Of a stretch of DNA of 64,000 nucleotides, positions 1 through 7,378 are shown piece after piece. The position numbers and the translations under genes were made by a program. Numbering within the stretch: position 1 is the stretch's first letter; every line of letters starts with the position of its first letter. The DNA is from Lewinella sp. JB7 (GTDB lineage Bacteria > Bacteroidota > Bacteroidia > Chitinophagales > Saprospiraceae), in the NCBI RefSeq assembly GCF_024297185.1, contig NZ_JANCTD010000002.1, positions 558,001 through 622,000 of the forward strand, read 5' to 3'. The notes under the pieces were generated by a model. That model had not been told where the DNA came from, searched no databases, and saw only the letters and a list, made by a program, of their open reading frames with translations.

Positions 1-567
1 CCCGATGGTTTCGTCGCGGCGGGCCAGGTCGTAGTGCTGCACGACGGTGAGCGAACTGTCTACCAGTGCCACGATGGGTTGCACGCCGGGTGAGTCGTAG
101 CCGCCGAGGGGGAGTTTGAACTCCTCTGCCGTACGGGCGAAGGTTCGTTCATCCGCGCGCAGAAAACTGATCATGGGGTCTTCAGGCAGGTGGTGACGTC
201 GGGCAAAGGTATCTACGGCTTCCCGGGGATCCTCCGCCAGGGTGATGGTCGTGAAGTATAGGTTGGGGCTGTCCTTAAACTGCTGAAATAGGCTGTCCAG
301 CATCTTCCCGTATAGATCGGTGCCGGCCTCCTTCGTGGGATCGAGCCACCCGACGACGGTCATGGCTCCCCGTAGGCGCGGGGGAAGCTCTCCGCGGATG
401 GTTGGCAGGGCATGCAGGTCCGGCATGGGTCCGTAGTCCTGCATCGTATGGATGGCATCCCGCCGGTAGTTGGCGCCGTCGCGCAGGTAAATGAAAGAAA
501 CCAGGGGGAAACCGACCAGAATCAACAGCAGCACGCCAAAGTTCAGTAAATGCTTGGGCTTGGCCAT
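1..567 (-). CDS. Sco1-like membrane-anchored thioredoxin-fold protein (partial, C-terminus outside window)
   Basis: The frame opens at ATG 567 and runs off the left edge (189 codons seen). It has one N-terminal membrane anchor (about residues 8-26) and then an extracytoplasmic domain whose strand pattern (MTVVGWLDP near residue 69, then YFTTITLAEDP, then a PIVALVDSS strand) resembles the Sco1/SenC thioredoxin fold. Sco proteins help load the CuA centre of oxidase subunit II, and a Sco gene is common at the end of Bacteroidota cox clusters. The expected CxxxC copper motif after the first strand is absent: the loop reads DPTKEAGTD and there is no cysteine in the visible part. It may be a degenerate Sco with another role. 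It follows coxIV after a likely terminator. The family call is by fold pattern and context only. Confidence 0.6.
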   Translation of the reverse strand, partial: MAKPKHLLNFGVLLLILVGFPLVSFIYLRDGANYRRDAIHTMQDYGPMPDLHALPTIRGELPPRLRGAMTVVGWLDPTKEAGTDLYGKMLDSLFQQFKDSPNLYFTTITLAEDPREAVDTFARRHHLPEDPMISFLRADERTFARTAEEFKLPLGGYDSPGVQPIVALVDSSLTVVQHYDLARRDETIG

Positions 568-668
568 TGGTAGAGATTTATACAAGTATAACGGTACGTA
601 GTCTTCCGGGATTAATCCGCGCGGGAATCTGACGTTCCAGTGATCCTCCGGGCGGGGCTATAACAGTA

Positions 669-700
669 AAAGTCCGGAGAGCTTTCCTCACCCGGACTTT
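669..700 (-). terminator. Probable rho-independent terminator after coxIV
   Basis: A perfect 9-bp inverted repeat (AAAGTCCGG at 669-677, CCGGACTTT at 692-700) lies 25 bases after the subunit IV stop. Read on the minus strand, the stem ends in a short T run. It separates the respiratory operon from the Sco-like gene. Confidence 0.6.
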
Positions 701-725
701 CACCCTCCACGGTACGGACGACCGT

Positions 726-1139
726 CTAGCCCGCGAAGGGGTCGGCTACCGTGTCGTTGAGGCCGACCTCGTCGCCGGCGGGTACGGCAAGCTCGTTCTT
801 GTACTGGATCTTCTCCCGCTCCTTGCGCCAGGCGTCACCTTCGTTGAAGAAGGCAATCAGGGCCCACAGCAGCAGGAAGGTGGGGAGCAGTACGGACATG
901 GCCAGCCCCTTCACCTCGTAGCCCATGTGCATGAACTCGTAGATGATGAAGTAGGCCTTATAGAGCGACAGCGCGATGATCAGCAGGGACGCTACGTAGA
1001 TCAGGATGCGGATGCTTTCGGCGAATTCCGCCGCCTTGAGCAGCGAAAGGAGAACCTCGATGACGGTGACCGCCGCAAGAAGGCCGAGTCCCTTCCAGAC
1101 GCCGCGTACCGATTCTTCGTAACTAAGATGTTGGGCCAT
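726..1139 (-). CDS. Cytochrome c oxidase subunit IV family protein
   Basis: A small membrane protein of 137 residues starting MAQHLSYEES, with three hydrophobic segments and a charged C-terminal tail. It matches the prokaryotic subunit IV (COX4/CyoD-like) pattern: N-terminal helix, a central KAYFIIYEFMHMG segment and a third helix. In caa3-type oxidases subunit IV is a non-catalytic stabilising subunit. The frame extends upstream to a GTG at 1172, but the first ATG at 1139 gives the usual family N-terminus. It is the last oxidase subunit gene of the minus-strand block, 61 bases after the second subunit III gene. Confidence 0.85.
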   Translation of the reverse strand: MAQHLSYEESVRGVWKGLGLLAAVTVIEVLLSLLKAAEFAESIRILIYVASLLIIALSLYKAYFIIYEFMHMGYEVKGLAMSVLLPTFLLLWALIAFFNEGDAWRKEREKIQYKNELAVPAGDEVGLNDTVADPFAG

Positions 1140-1200
1140 TGGTTTTGTATTATGATCCGGAAGCCGGGGCACCGGTAAGTTGAGCGTTTAGAAGAAGGTA

Positions 1201-2211
1201 CTAGAGGAGGTAAAATACCAGGAAGACGAATACCCACACCAGGTCCACGAAGTGCCAGTAGAGGCCAATCTTTTCGACCATCTCGTAGCCGTTCATCCGG
1301 GCAACGTACACGCCGCTACCGGCGTTGATCAGGATGATCAGCAGGAAGATGACGCCCGTAGCCACGTGAAAGCCGTGGAAGCCGGTGATGCCGAAGAAGA
1401 GGGCTCCGAAGGCGGTGGGGCCGAACTCCTGCACCCGGACGTACTGTTCACCGTCTTCCTCCACGACGTACTTGCGGTGAATGAAGCGCTTGGCGGCGGG
1501 GTCGACCGTACCGTCGGGGCGCAGACCGTCCACCACGTATCCGGGGTAATCGCCGGGCTCCGTAGCGAAAGCGAACGCGTGTTCCTCGTCGGCGTGATCC
1601 TCGGCTTCGCCGTGGGCGGCACCCGCGACGTGGAGCAGGTAGGTTTCACCTTCCACGACTTCCTCATCCGAGATATCACCGGTTTCGGGATCGAGGTAGT
1701 AACCGTTCTCGGTGTAGGTTCCGAAGGGATTGGTAGTCACGGTCATGTGTTCCGTGCCGATGAGGTTGTTCCACTCCCAGGCCTGGCAGCCGAGGAAGCC
1801 GGCTCCACCGAGTACGGTGAGGAGCATCCAGAAGACGACGCCCCGCTTGTTCTCGCGGGCGCCCTCCTGTACGGCCCGGACCATGGTCCCCGAGCTGACG
1901 ATCAGCAGAAAGGACATGAAGGTCACGAAGATCAGGGGGGCCTGGTCGTTGGGGAACCATTCGTTGATACCGAAGGGCGCGGTAGCAAAGACGACATCCG
2001 GCACCGGCCAGCTTGGGCTGCTGAAGCGCAGCGCGCCGTAGGCGATCAGGAAGCCGGCGAAGGTGAACGCGTCGGAGAGCAGGAAGTACCACATCATCAG
2101 CTTCCCGTAGGAAGTGCGGAAGGGCTTGCGGTCACCACCCGCCCAGTCGCTGTTCAGCTCGGGCTTTTGATCCTCGGCTATGATGATGTCCGTATCTCTT
2201 TCTTCGGTCAT
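1201..2211 (-). CDS. Cytochrome c oxidase subunit III (long form with loop insertion)
   Basis: This 336-residue heme-copper oxidase subunit III has the family's membrane helices at both ends, with the signature WHFVDLVWVFVF at the extreme C-terminus and the GFHGFHV motif near residue 280. Subunit III does no redox chemistry and supports proton uptake and stability. Between the central helices (about residues 175-265) it carries an extra loop rich in Asp, Glu and His (for example EAEDHADEEHAF) that ordinary subunit III lacks. It is directly downstream of a second, shorter subunit III gene (30-base gap), so the oxidase appears to have two such polypeptides, as in other Bacteroidota cox clusters. 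Confidence 0.9.
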   Translation of the reverse strand: MTEERDTDIIIAEDQKPELNSDWAGGDRKPFRTSYGKLMMWYFLLSDAFTFAGFLIAYGALRFSSPSWPVPDVVFATAPFGINEWFPNDQAPLIFVTFMSFLLIVSSGTMVRAVQEGARENKRGVVFWMLLTVLGGAGFLGCQAWEWNNLIGTEHMTVTTNPFGTYTENGYYLDPETGDISDEEVVEGETYLLHVAGAAHGEAEDHADEEHAFAFATEPGDYPGYVVDGLRPDGTVDPAAKRFIHRKYVVEEDGEQYVRVQEFGPTAFGALFFGITGFHGFHVATGVIFLLIILINAGSGVYVARMNGYEMVEKIGLYWHFVDLVWVFVFLVFYLL

Positions 2212-2241
2212 GTCGTGATGATTAGCTTCTTAAATGTAGCC

Positions 2242-2844
2242 CTAGCGTTGCAGGCTGAGGAAAATGATTAAGTATACCCACAGGGCATCCACGAAGTGCC
2301 AGTACGTGATGGTCAGTTCAAGGCGCAGCTGACGGGCGGGCGTCCGCTTCAGGCGGATAGCGTAGGCGAAAACCAGCGCCACCGCCAGCGCGGCGATGCC
2401 CCCCACTACGTGAAGCGCGTGTAGCCAGCTGATCGCGTAGACGAAATCGCCGGCGGGATTAATTTTCAAGGGTACGCCCTGGGCGGCGAGTTCTTCCCAG
2501 CCCAGGTACTGCATAACCAGGAAGGCGATTCCCAGAATGAAACTTACCGTAAGCAGGTTTTTGTACGCCGCGCCGGCCTCCCGTTTGAAGGCCCGGTAAG
2601 CGAAGTGCAAAGTTATACTACTGACGATGATGACCAAAGTGTTGACATAGAAAATGCCGGGGATCGAAAACTCCAGCCAGTTGCCGGAGGCACGGCGCAC
2701 GATGTACGCGCTGGTCAGGGCAATGAACATCATCACCAGGCTTGCCAGGCCAATGTACAGCACCAGTTTGAGGGGATGCACCTTGTTGCGGCGCGTCGCC
2801 GCTTCCATCCGTTTGTCCACGCCCGTATCTACCGCACTCATCAC
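2242..2844 (-). CDS. Cytochrome c oxidase subunit III (short form)
   Basis: A 200-residue subunit III-like protein with five hydrophobic helices. It has the SWLHALHVVGGI motif near residue 140 and the C-terminal WHFVDALWVYLI motif, both characteristic of the family. It starts with ATG at 2844, overlapping the stop of the heme O synthase gene by four bases (ATGA), so the two are translationally coupled. It probably pairs with the following longer subunit III gene in the same oxidase. Confidence 0.88.
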   Translation of the reverse strand: MMSAVDTGVDKRMEAATRRNKVHPLKLVLYIGLASLVMMFIALTSAYIVRRASGNWLEFSIPGIFYVNTLVIIVSSITLHFAYRAFKREAGAAYKNLLTVSFILGIAFLVMQYLGWEELAAQGVPLKINPAGDFVYAISWLHALHVVGGIAALAVALVFAYAIRLKRTPARQLRLELTITYWHFVDALWVYLIIFLSLQR

Positions 2845-3752
2845 ATCAGCATTTTACCCGCCCAGTAGATCGTAAAGACCAGCGGGAGGTAGGCGAAAGA
2901 ATAGAACATCATGCGCAGGGCCGTGGATCTTTCCGGCGTCTGCAGGAAGCGCCAGGCATACCGACAGAAAAGCAGACTGAGGATCGTCACGGCTACCGCC
3001 GCCCACCAGGAGGTCACGCCCAGGGCAAAGGGAAGTACGCCGAGAGGGACTAGGAAAGCGGCAGCTACGAGCGAATCGCGACCGAGGAGGCGGGCATTCA
3101 CCCGACCACCGATTTCCGGGACGAGTTTGAACCCGGCCTTCCGGTAATCTTCGAAGCCCAAATAGCCGATCGCGTAGAAGTGGGGAAGCTGCCAGAAGAA
3201 CTGAATGGTAAACAGGGTAACCCCGAGTGCCGTGATCGAACCTTCCGCGGCGGCGGAACCGATCAGCGCGGGCAGGGCTCCCGGAATGGCGCCCACGAGT
3301 ACGGCGACGGGTCCGACCCGCTTTAGGGGCGTATAGACAAAGGCGTAACTGATGAGGGACACCATGCCCAGAAAGGCCGTCCAGGGATTGAACAGCGCCA
3401 GGAGGGAGATGCCCCCGATACTGGCGAAGCCGGCCATGAGCAGCGCTTCGCTGCTCGTCATCCGGCCCTCCGCGAGCGGGCGGCGGCGGGTCCGCTCCAT
3501 TTCCCGGTCGTAATCCTTCTCCAGTACCTCGTTGAGAATATTCGCGGCCGCGGTGGTGAGGAATCCCCCGCCGGTAAGGACGCCAATGGCCCACCAACTA
3601 ATACCGGCACCTGCGCCCAGCGCTACCAGGTAAGCGAGCACGGATGAAAGCACGACCGTAGCCGAAAGCCGAAACTTAACCAGCGCGGCCAAATCGACGA
3701 CACGGCGGCTGAGTTCCGAAGTATATGCGCTACTACTGCTGCTTGCTTTCAT
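2841..3752 (-). CDS. ctaB: Protoheme IX farnesyltransferase (heme O synthase)
   Basis: A 303-residue UbiA-superfamily membrane prenyltransferase that adds a farnesyl group to heme b to make heme O, the precursor of the heme A needed by the aa3 oxidase encoded next to it. The first aspartate-rich region reads NILNEVLEKDYDREMERTR followed by RRPL, and the second conserved block is DYRKAGFKLVPEIGG. Seven to nine hydrophobic segments are visible. It follows coxI after a likely terminator hairpin and overlaps the short subunit III gene by four bases. No heme A synthase (ctaA) gene is visible in this window. Confidence 0.95.
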   Translation of the reverse strand: MKASSSSSAYTSELSRRVVDLAALVKFRLSATVVLSSVLAYLVALGAGAGISWWAIGVLTGGGFLTTAAANILNEVLEKDYDREMERTRRRPLAEGRMTSSEALLMAGFASIGGISLLALFNPWTAFLGMVSLISYAFVYTPLKRVGPVAVLVGAIPGALPALIGSAAAEGSITALGVTLFTIQFFWQLPHFYAIGYLGFEDYRKAGFKLVPEIGGRVNARLLGRDSLVAAAFLVPLGVLPFALGVTSWWAAVAVTILSLLFCRYAWRFLQTPERSTALRMMFYSFAYLPLVFTIYWAGKMLM

Positions 3753-3768
3753 GGGAAGGTAAAAGACA

Positions 3769-3806
3769 ACCCGTAGTTCAAGGCGGCTGGCCTACGAACT
3801 ACGGGT
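3769..3806 (-). terminator. Probable (partial) terminator between coxI and ctaB
   Basis: An 11-bp perfect inverted repeat (ACCCGTAGTTC at 3769-3779, GAACTACGGGT at 3796-3806) lies in the 93-base gap after coxI. On the minus strand it is followed by TGTCTTTT. It could end or reduce transcription between the coxII-coxI pair and the assembly and accessory subunit genes. Confidence 0.55.
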
Positions 3807-3845
3807 CGCCAATCGGTACGAACAACGCGTACCCGGTGGTTTAAT

Positions 3846-5702
3846 TTAGTGATCGACGCTTTCGCCCTCCATGATGGGTTGCACCTGGGGGATGTAGTCG
3901 ATGCCGTCCTTGCTGTAATCGTACGCCCAACGCTGAACGGTGGGGAGCTTGCCCGGCCAGTTGCCGTGAGTAGCCTCGATGGGGGTGGTCCATTCCAGGG
4001 TGTTGGCCTGGTAGGGGTTCTTCACCGTCAGTTTACGGCCACGCCAGATGCTCCAGAAGTAGTTGATCACGAAGAGCAGCTGGAACCCGAAGGTGATCAG
4101 TGCCGCGATGGTGATGAACTTGTTCATCCCGTCGAAGTGGGCGAAGGTCTGGAAGCTGTCGAAGCTGTAGTACCGCCGGGGAACTCCCGCCATACCGAGG
4201 TAGTGCATGGGCCAGAAGACGCAGTACGCACCGATCATCGTACCCCAGAAGTGAAGCTTGCCGAGGGTTTCGTTCATGAAGCGCCCGTACAGTTTCGGGA
4301 ACCAGTGGTAGACCCCCGAGTACATGCCGAAGAAGGCGGCGACGCCCATCACGATGTGGAAGTGGGCAACTACGAAGTAGGTATCGTGCAGCTGAATATC
4401 CAGGGCCGAGTTACCGAGCCAGATGCCCGTCAGACCGCCAGAGATGAACATCGACACGAATCCGATAGCGAAGAGGCTGGCCGGATTGAAGCGGATGTTA
4501 CCGCCGTACAGGGTCGCGATCCAGTTGAACACCTTGACCGCCGATGGAACGGCGATGATGAGGGTGAAGATCACGAAGAAGTTAGCAATGAAGGGGTTGA
4601 TGCCCGACATGAACATGTGGTGGGCCCAAACGATAAACGCCAGGAAGGCGATCGCCAGGATGGAGAACACCATTGCCTGGTAACCGAAGATGGGCTTACG
4701 GCTGTTGACGGAAAGTACTTCCGAAACGATCCCGAAGGCCGGTAGAATGATGATGTATACCTCCGGGTGCCCCAGGAACCAGAACAAGTGCTGGTAAAGG
4801 ATCGGGCTACCGCCGACGTGATCGAGGGCCGCTCCGCCGATGTAAATGTCACTGAGGTAGAAGCTGGTCCCGATACCCCGGTCGAGCATCAGCAGGAAGA
4901 AGGCCGAGGTAAGTACGGGGAAGGACAGCAGACCGAGAATAGCCGTGACGAAGAAGGCCCAGATCGGCAGCGGCAGACGCCACATGCTCATACCCTTCGT
5001 CCGCAGGTTGAGGACGGTCGTGATGTAGTTGATACCCCCCAGCAGTACGGAAACGACGAAGAGTACGAGGGAGATCGTCCAGAGCGTCATGCCCGCGCCG
5101 GAACCGTCCATGGCCTGCGGCAGGGCGGACAGCGGCGGGTAAGCTACCCAGCCACCCGCGAAGGGGCCGGTAGACAAGAAGAGGGAGGCGAACATGATCG
5201 TACCGGAAATGAAGAAGAACCAGTAGCTGAGCATATTCAGCAGCGGCGAAGCCATGTCCCGCGCGCCGATCATCAGGGGGATGAGCAGGTTCGAGAAGGT
5301 TCCGGAAAGGCCGGCCGTCAGTACGAAGAAGACCAGAATGGTACCGTGCATGGTTACCAGCGCATAGTAGAAGTCCTGTTGCAGGGTACCGACGCCGTCG
5401 GGCCCGATGGAGATCCACTTACCGAGAACCGGCTGCAACCAGGCCAGACTTTCCTCCGGAAAACCGAGCTGCATCCGGAAGATCAGCGACATGGCACCGC
5501 CGATGATGGCCCAGATCATTCCCGTAATCAGGAACTGTTTGGCGATCATCTTGTGATCCTGGCTGAAGATGTAATGGGAGACGAAATTCGACTGGTACTT
5601 ATCGCCGTGGTGGTGCTCGTGGAAGTGGTCGTCGTACCCAAATTCCTCAATCAGCGCTTCGTCGCTCTTTAACGGGGCCGTCGTCAGTACTGCTGTAGCC
5701 AT
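3846..5702 (-). CDS. ctaD: Cytochrome c oxidase subunit I
   Basis: The 618-residue catalytic subunit of the heme-copper oxidase reduces O2 at the heme a3-CuB site. Ligand motifs are in place: H119 in ALVTMHGTI (heme a), H312 in FLGHPEVYI with the cross-linked Tyr316, H361-H362 in WAHHMF (CuB), and H447/H449 in VVAHFHI (hemes a3 and a). Glu314 in the GHPEV motif marks a type A1 oxidase. The N-terminus has an extra acidic and His-rich cytoplasmic stretch (DDHFHEHHHGD, residues 24-34). It lies 32 bases after coxII and is presumably cotranscribed with it. Confidence 0.97.
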   Translation of the reverse strand: MATAVLTTAPLKSDEALIEEFGYDDHFHEHHHGDKYQSNFVSHYIFSQDHKMIAKQFLITGMIWAIIGGAMSLIFRMQLGFPEESLAWLQPVLGKWISIGPDGVGTLQQDFYYALVTMHGTILVFFVLTAGLSGTFSNLLIPLMIGARDMASPLLNMLSYWFFFISGTIMFASLFLSTGPFAGGWVAYPPLSALPQAMDGSGAGMTLWTISLVLFVVSVLLGGINYITTVLNLRTKGMSMWRLPLPIWAFFVTAILGLLSFPVLTSAFFLLMLDRGIGTSFYLSDIYIGGAALDHVGGSPILYQHLFWFLGHPEVYIIILPAFGIVSEVLSVNSRKPIFGYQAMVFSILAIAFLAFIVWAHHMFMSGINPFIANFFVIFTLIIAVPSAVKVFNWIATLYGGNIRFNPASLFAIGFVSMFISGGLTGIWLGNSALDIQLHDTYFVVAHFHIVMGVAAFFGMYSGVYHWFPKLYGRFMNETLGKLHFWGTMIGAYCVFWPMHYLGMAGVPRRYYSFDSFQTFAHFDGMNKFITIAALITFGFQLLFVINYFWSIWRGRKLTVKNPYQANTLEWTTPIEATHGNWPGKLPTVQRWAYDYSKDGIDYIPQVQPIMEGESVDH

Positions 5703-5734
5703 GAATCTAGATTGTATGCGGTTATTTGGATAGC

Positions 5735-7252
5735 TTACTTGGAGGAAAGGTCGGCAAACTGCGGTTCGGCCGGTTCACCCTTGGTAATGTAAAATTCGGT
5801 GCGTCGGTTGCGCTGCCGCCCTTCTTCGGAGTCATTGGTCGTGAGGGGGCGGTCCGCGCCGTATCCGCGGCTGTCGAGGCGGCGGCTGTCAATGCCAGCG
5901 GCGGTCAGGTAATCCCGTACGGCACGGGCTCGCTCTTCACTCAGCGTCAGATTAGCACCGTTATCGCCGGCGTCGTCGGTGTGTCCGAGAAGCATGGCGC
6001 TTACGTCATCGTGACGTTCCAGGAACTTCACGGCGTCATCGAGTTGGTACTTGCTTTCTTTCGTAAGCTCGGCCGATCCGGTTTCGAAGGTTACGAAGTC
6101 TAAGGTCAGTAGGTTGTCGTCGTCGCTGTCGGTAGCCAGGGCGTTATTAGCGTTCTGGGTAAAGGCCTCACTGCGCTGTTTGACCTCCGCCATAAATAAG
6201 GGGTCGTCTTCGGTTCCCTTAATGTTAGCTTCGTAAAAAGATTCCTGCTGGCTGTACCACGAGTCGAAGGCGTCCTGTTCCAGGATCTCAACCTTACGCG
6301 CCATGGACCAGTGGCCGATACCGCAGAGTTCGGCGCAGGCAAGCTCGTAGTTACGGGTCTCCCACAACTGTTGCCCGTCGCTTTCGGGGTCCGGAAGCTG
6401 GTATTCGGGGTACTCCGAAAGGCTCTTCCGCCATTCCTTGGTGGTCTTGGTCGGCGTGAATACGAAGTAGGTCGGCAAACCGGGTACGGCGTCCATCTTG
6501 ACACGGAACTGCGGCAGGTAGAAGTCGTGGAGTACGTCGCGGGCCGTGATGCGAACACGGACCTTCTGGTCGACCGGGAGGGTCACGTCGTTGACCAGAA
6601 TATCGTCGTGGGTCTTAGGATCCGTCCAGTCAAGCCCTAACAGGTTAGCTCCACTGATGAGGCGGAAGTCTTTGCGACCGAGGAGCCCATCGGGGCCCGG
6701 GTAGCGCATCTGCCAGGCAAACTGGTAGCCCGTAGCTTCAATTTCCATGTACTGCTCGTCATCGCCGACGTCGGACATGATGGTATTCCACGCGTCCAGT
6801 CCCCCGACGACCAGAAAGGTCATGACGATCGCGGGAATACCCGTCCATACCAATTCCACCGTGTTGTTGTGACTCAGGTAAATGGCCTTATGTCCCTTGC
6901 GGGTCCGGTACTTGTAGGCGTAGTAGAACAGGGCGAAGTTGGTGAGCAGAAAGGCCACGTAAGTAACGGCCAGCGTCCACTTCATCATGGAGTCGATGGA
7001 GGAGCCGTGCTCGGACGCCGATTCGTGCGGCCCGAAGCCGAGGATGTAGTTCTTGTAATAATAGGCGGAAGCGGTGGTGATCACGAGGAACAACACCATG
7101 AATGCCAGCAGTCCCTTACCCGTAGACGCGACCGAAGTAGCCTCCACTTCCTCGCTTCCCCGCAACTGCTTGGCGAGATCGCGAACGCGGGAAATCTGCA
7201 CGATGATCAGCAGAAGGAGCGCGATGCAGATAAATACAATTAAGGTGGTCAT
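5735..7252 (-). CDS. ctaC: Cytochrome c oxidase subunit II with C-terminal OmpA-like peptidoglycan-binding domain
   Basis: This 505-residue protein accepts electrons from cytochrome c at the CuA centre. Four N-terminal hydrophobic helices (about 3-20, 47-66, 93-113, 138-155) exceed the usual two. The cupredoxin domain carries the CuA ligands His242 and C306, E308, C310, H314 and M317 (in CAELCGIGHWSM). After a linker comes an OmpA/MotB-type domain (about residues 381-490, DNA 5783-6112) with FETGSAEL, LLGHTDD, NLTLSEERARAV and the C-terminal GRQRNRRTEF. The last two hold the Asp/Arg-type contacts that bind diaminopimelate in this family. Ordinary CoxII ends after the CuA domain, so this is a fusion that could tether the oxidase to peptidoglycan. 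A dyad operator and a -7 box lie upstream. Confidence 0.95.
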   Translation of the reverse strand: MTTLIVFICIALLLLIIVQISRVRDLAKQLRGSEEVEATSVASTGKGLLAFMVLFLVITTASAYYYKNYILGFGPHESASEHGSSIDSMMKWTLAVTYVAFLLTNFALFYYAYKYRTRKGHKAIYLSHNNTVELVWTGIPAIVMTFLVVGGLDAWNTIMSDVGDDEQYMEIEATGYQFAWQMRYPGPDGLLGRKDFRLISGANLLGLDWTDPKTHDDILVNDVTLPVDQKVRVRITARDVLHDFYLPQFRVKMDAVPGLPTYFVFTPTKTTKEWRKSLSEYPEYQLPDPESDGQQLWETRNYELACAELCGIGHWSMARKVEILEQDAFDSWYSQQESFYEANIKGTEDDPLFMAEVKQRSEAFTQNANNALATDSDDDNLLTLDFVTFETGSAELTKESKYQLDDAVKFLERHDDVSAMLLGHTDDAGDNGANLTLSEERARAVRDYLTAAGIDSRRLDSRGYGADRPLTTNDSEEGRQRNRRTEFYITKGEPAEPQFADLSSK

Positions 7253-7305
7253 TCCTGAAAATTAGGTTCGGTAACGACGACAAACCCAACGGTTTGTTTT
7301 AGTTA

Positions 7306-7313
7306 CAAATTTA
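7306..7313 (-). promoter_or_regulatory. Putative -7 promoter box of the coxII-coxI operon
   Basis: On the minus strand the bases read TAAATTTG, matching the Bacteroidota -7 consensus TAnnTTTG, 53 bases before the coxII ATG. No clear TTTG -33 element is seen. An upstream dyad at 7352-7370 could compensate by binding an activator. Confidence 0.45.
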
Positions 7314-7351
7314 ACGACTGCTGCCCGATTTGGTTACCGACGGGCAATATG

Positions 7352-7370
7352 TTTAGATTAAATCTAAATA
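7352..7370. promoter_or_regulatory. Dyad operator upstream of coxII, matching that of actA
   Basis: TTTAGATT-AAA-TCTAAATA is an interrupted palindrome (TTTAGA-N5-TCTAAA) between the actF stop and the coxII start. Sixteen of its 19 bases, all outside the central triplet, are identical to the site at 17501-17519 upstream of actA. It sits 39 bases upstream of the coxII -7 box, a distance compatible with an activator site. The cognate regulator is unknown. Confidence 0.6.
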
Positions 7371-7378
7371 GCTTCCCA

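Noticed and set aside
5704-5713. AATCTAGATT palindrome between coxII and coxI, resembling half-sites of the respiratory dyad
   Set aside because: The half-sites are in the opposite arrangement with no spacer, and it lies inside the coxII-coxI transcription unit. Probably chance.
7281-7296. Small CAAACC/GGTTTG stem with a T run in the coxII leader as a terminator
   Set aside because: The stem is weak, the T run is on the plus strand where no gene ends, and it lies in the 5' leader of an expressed operon.
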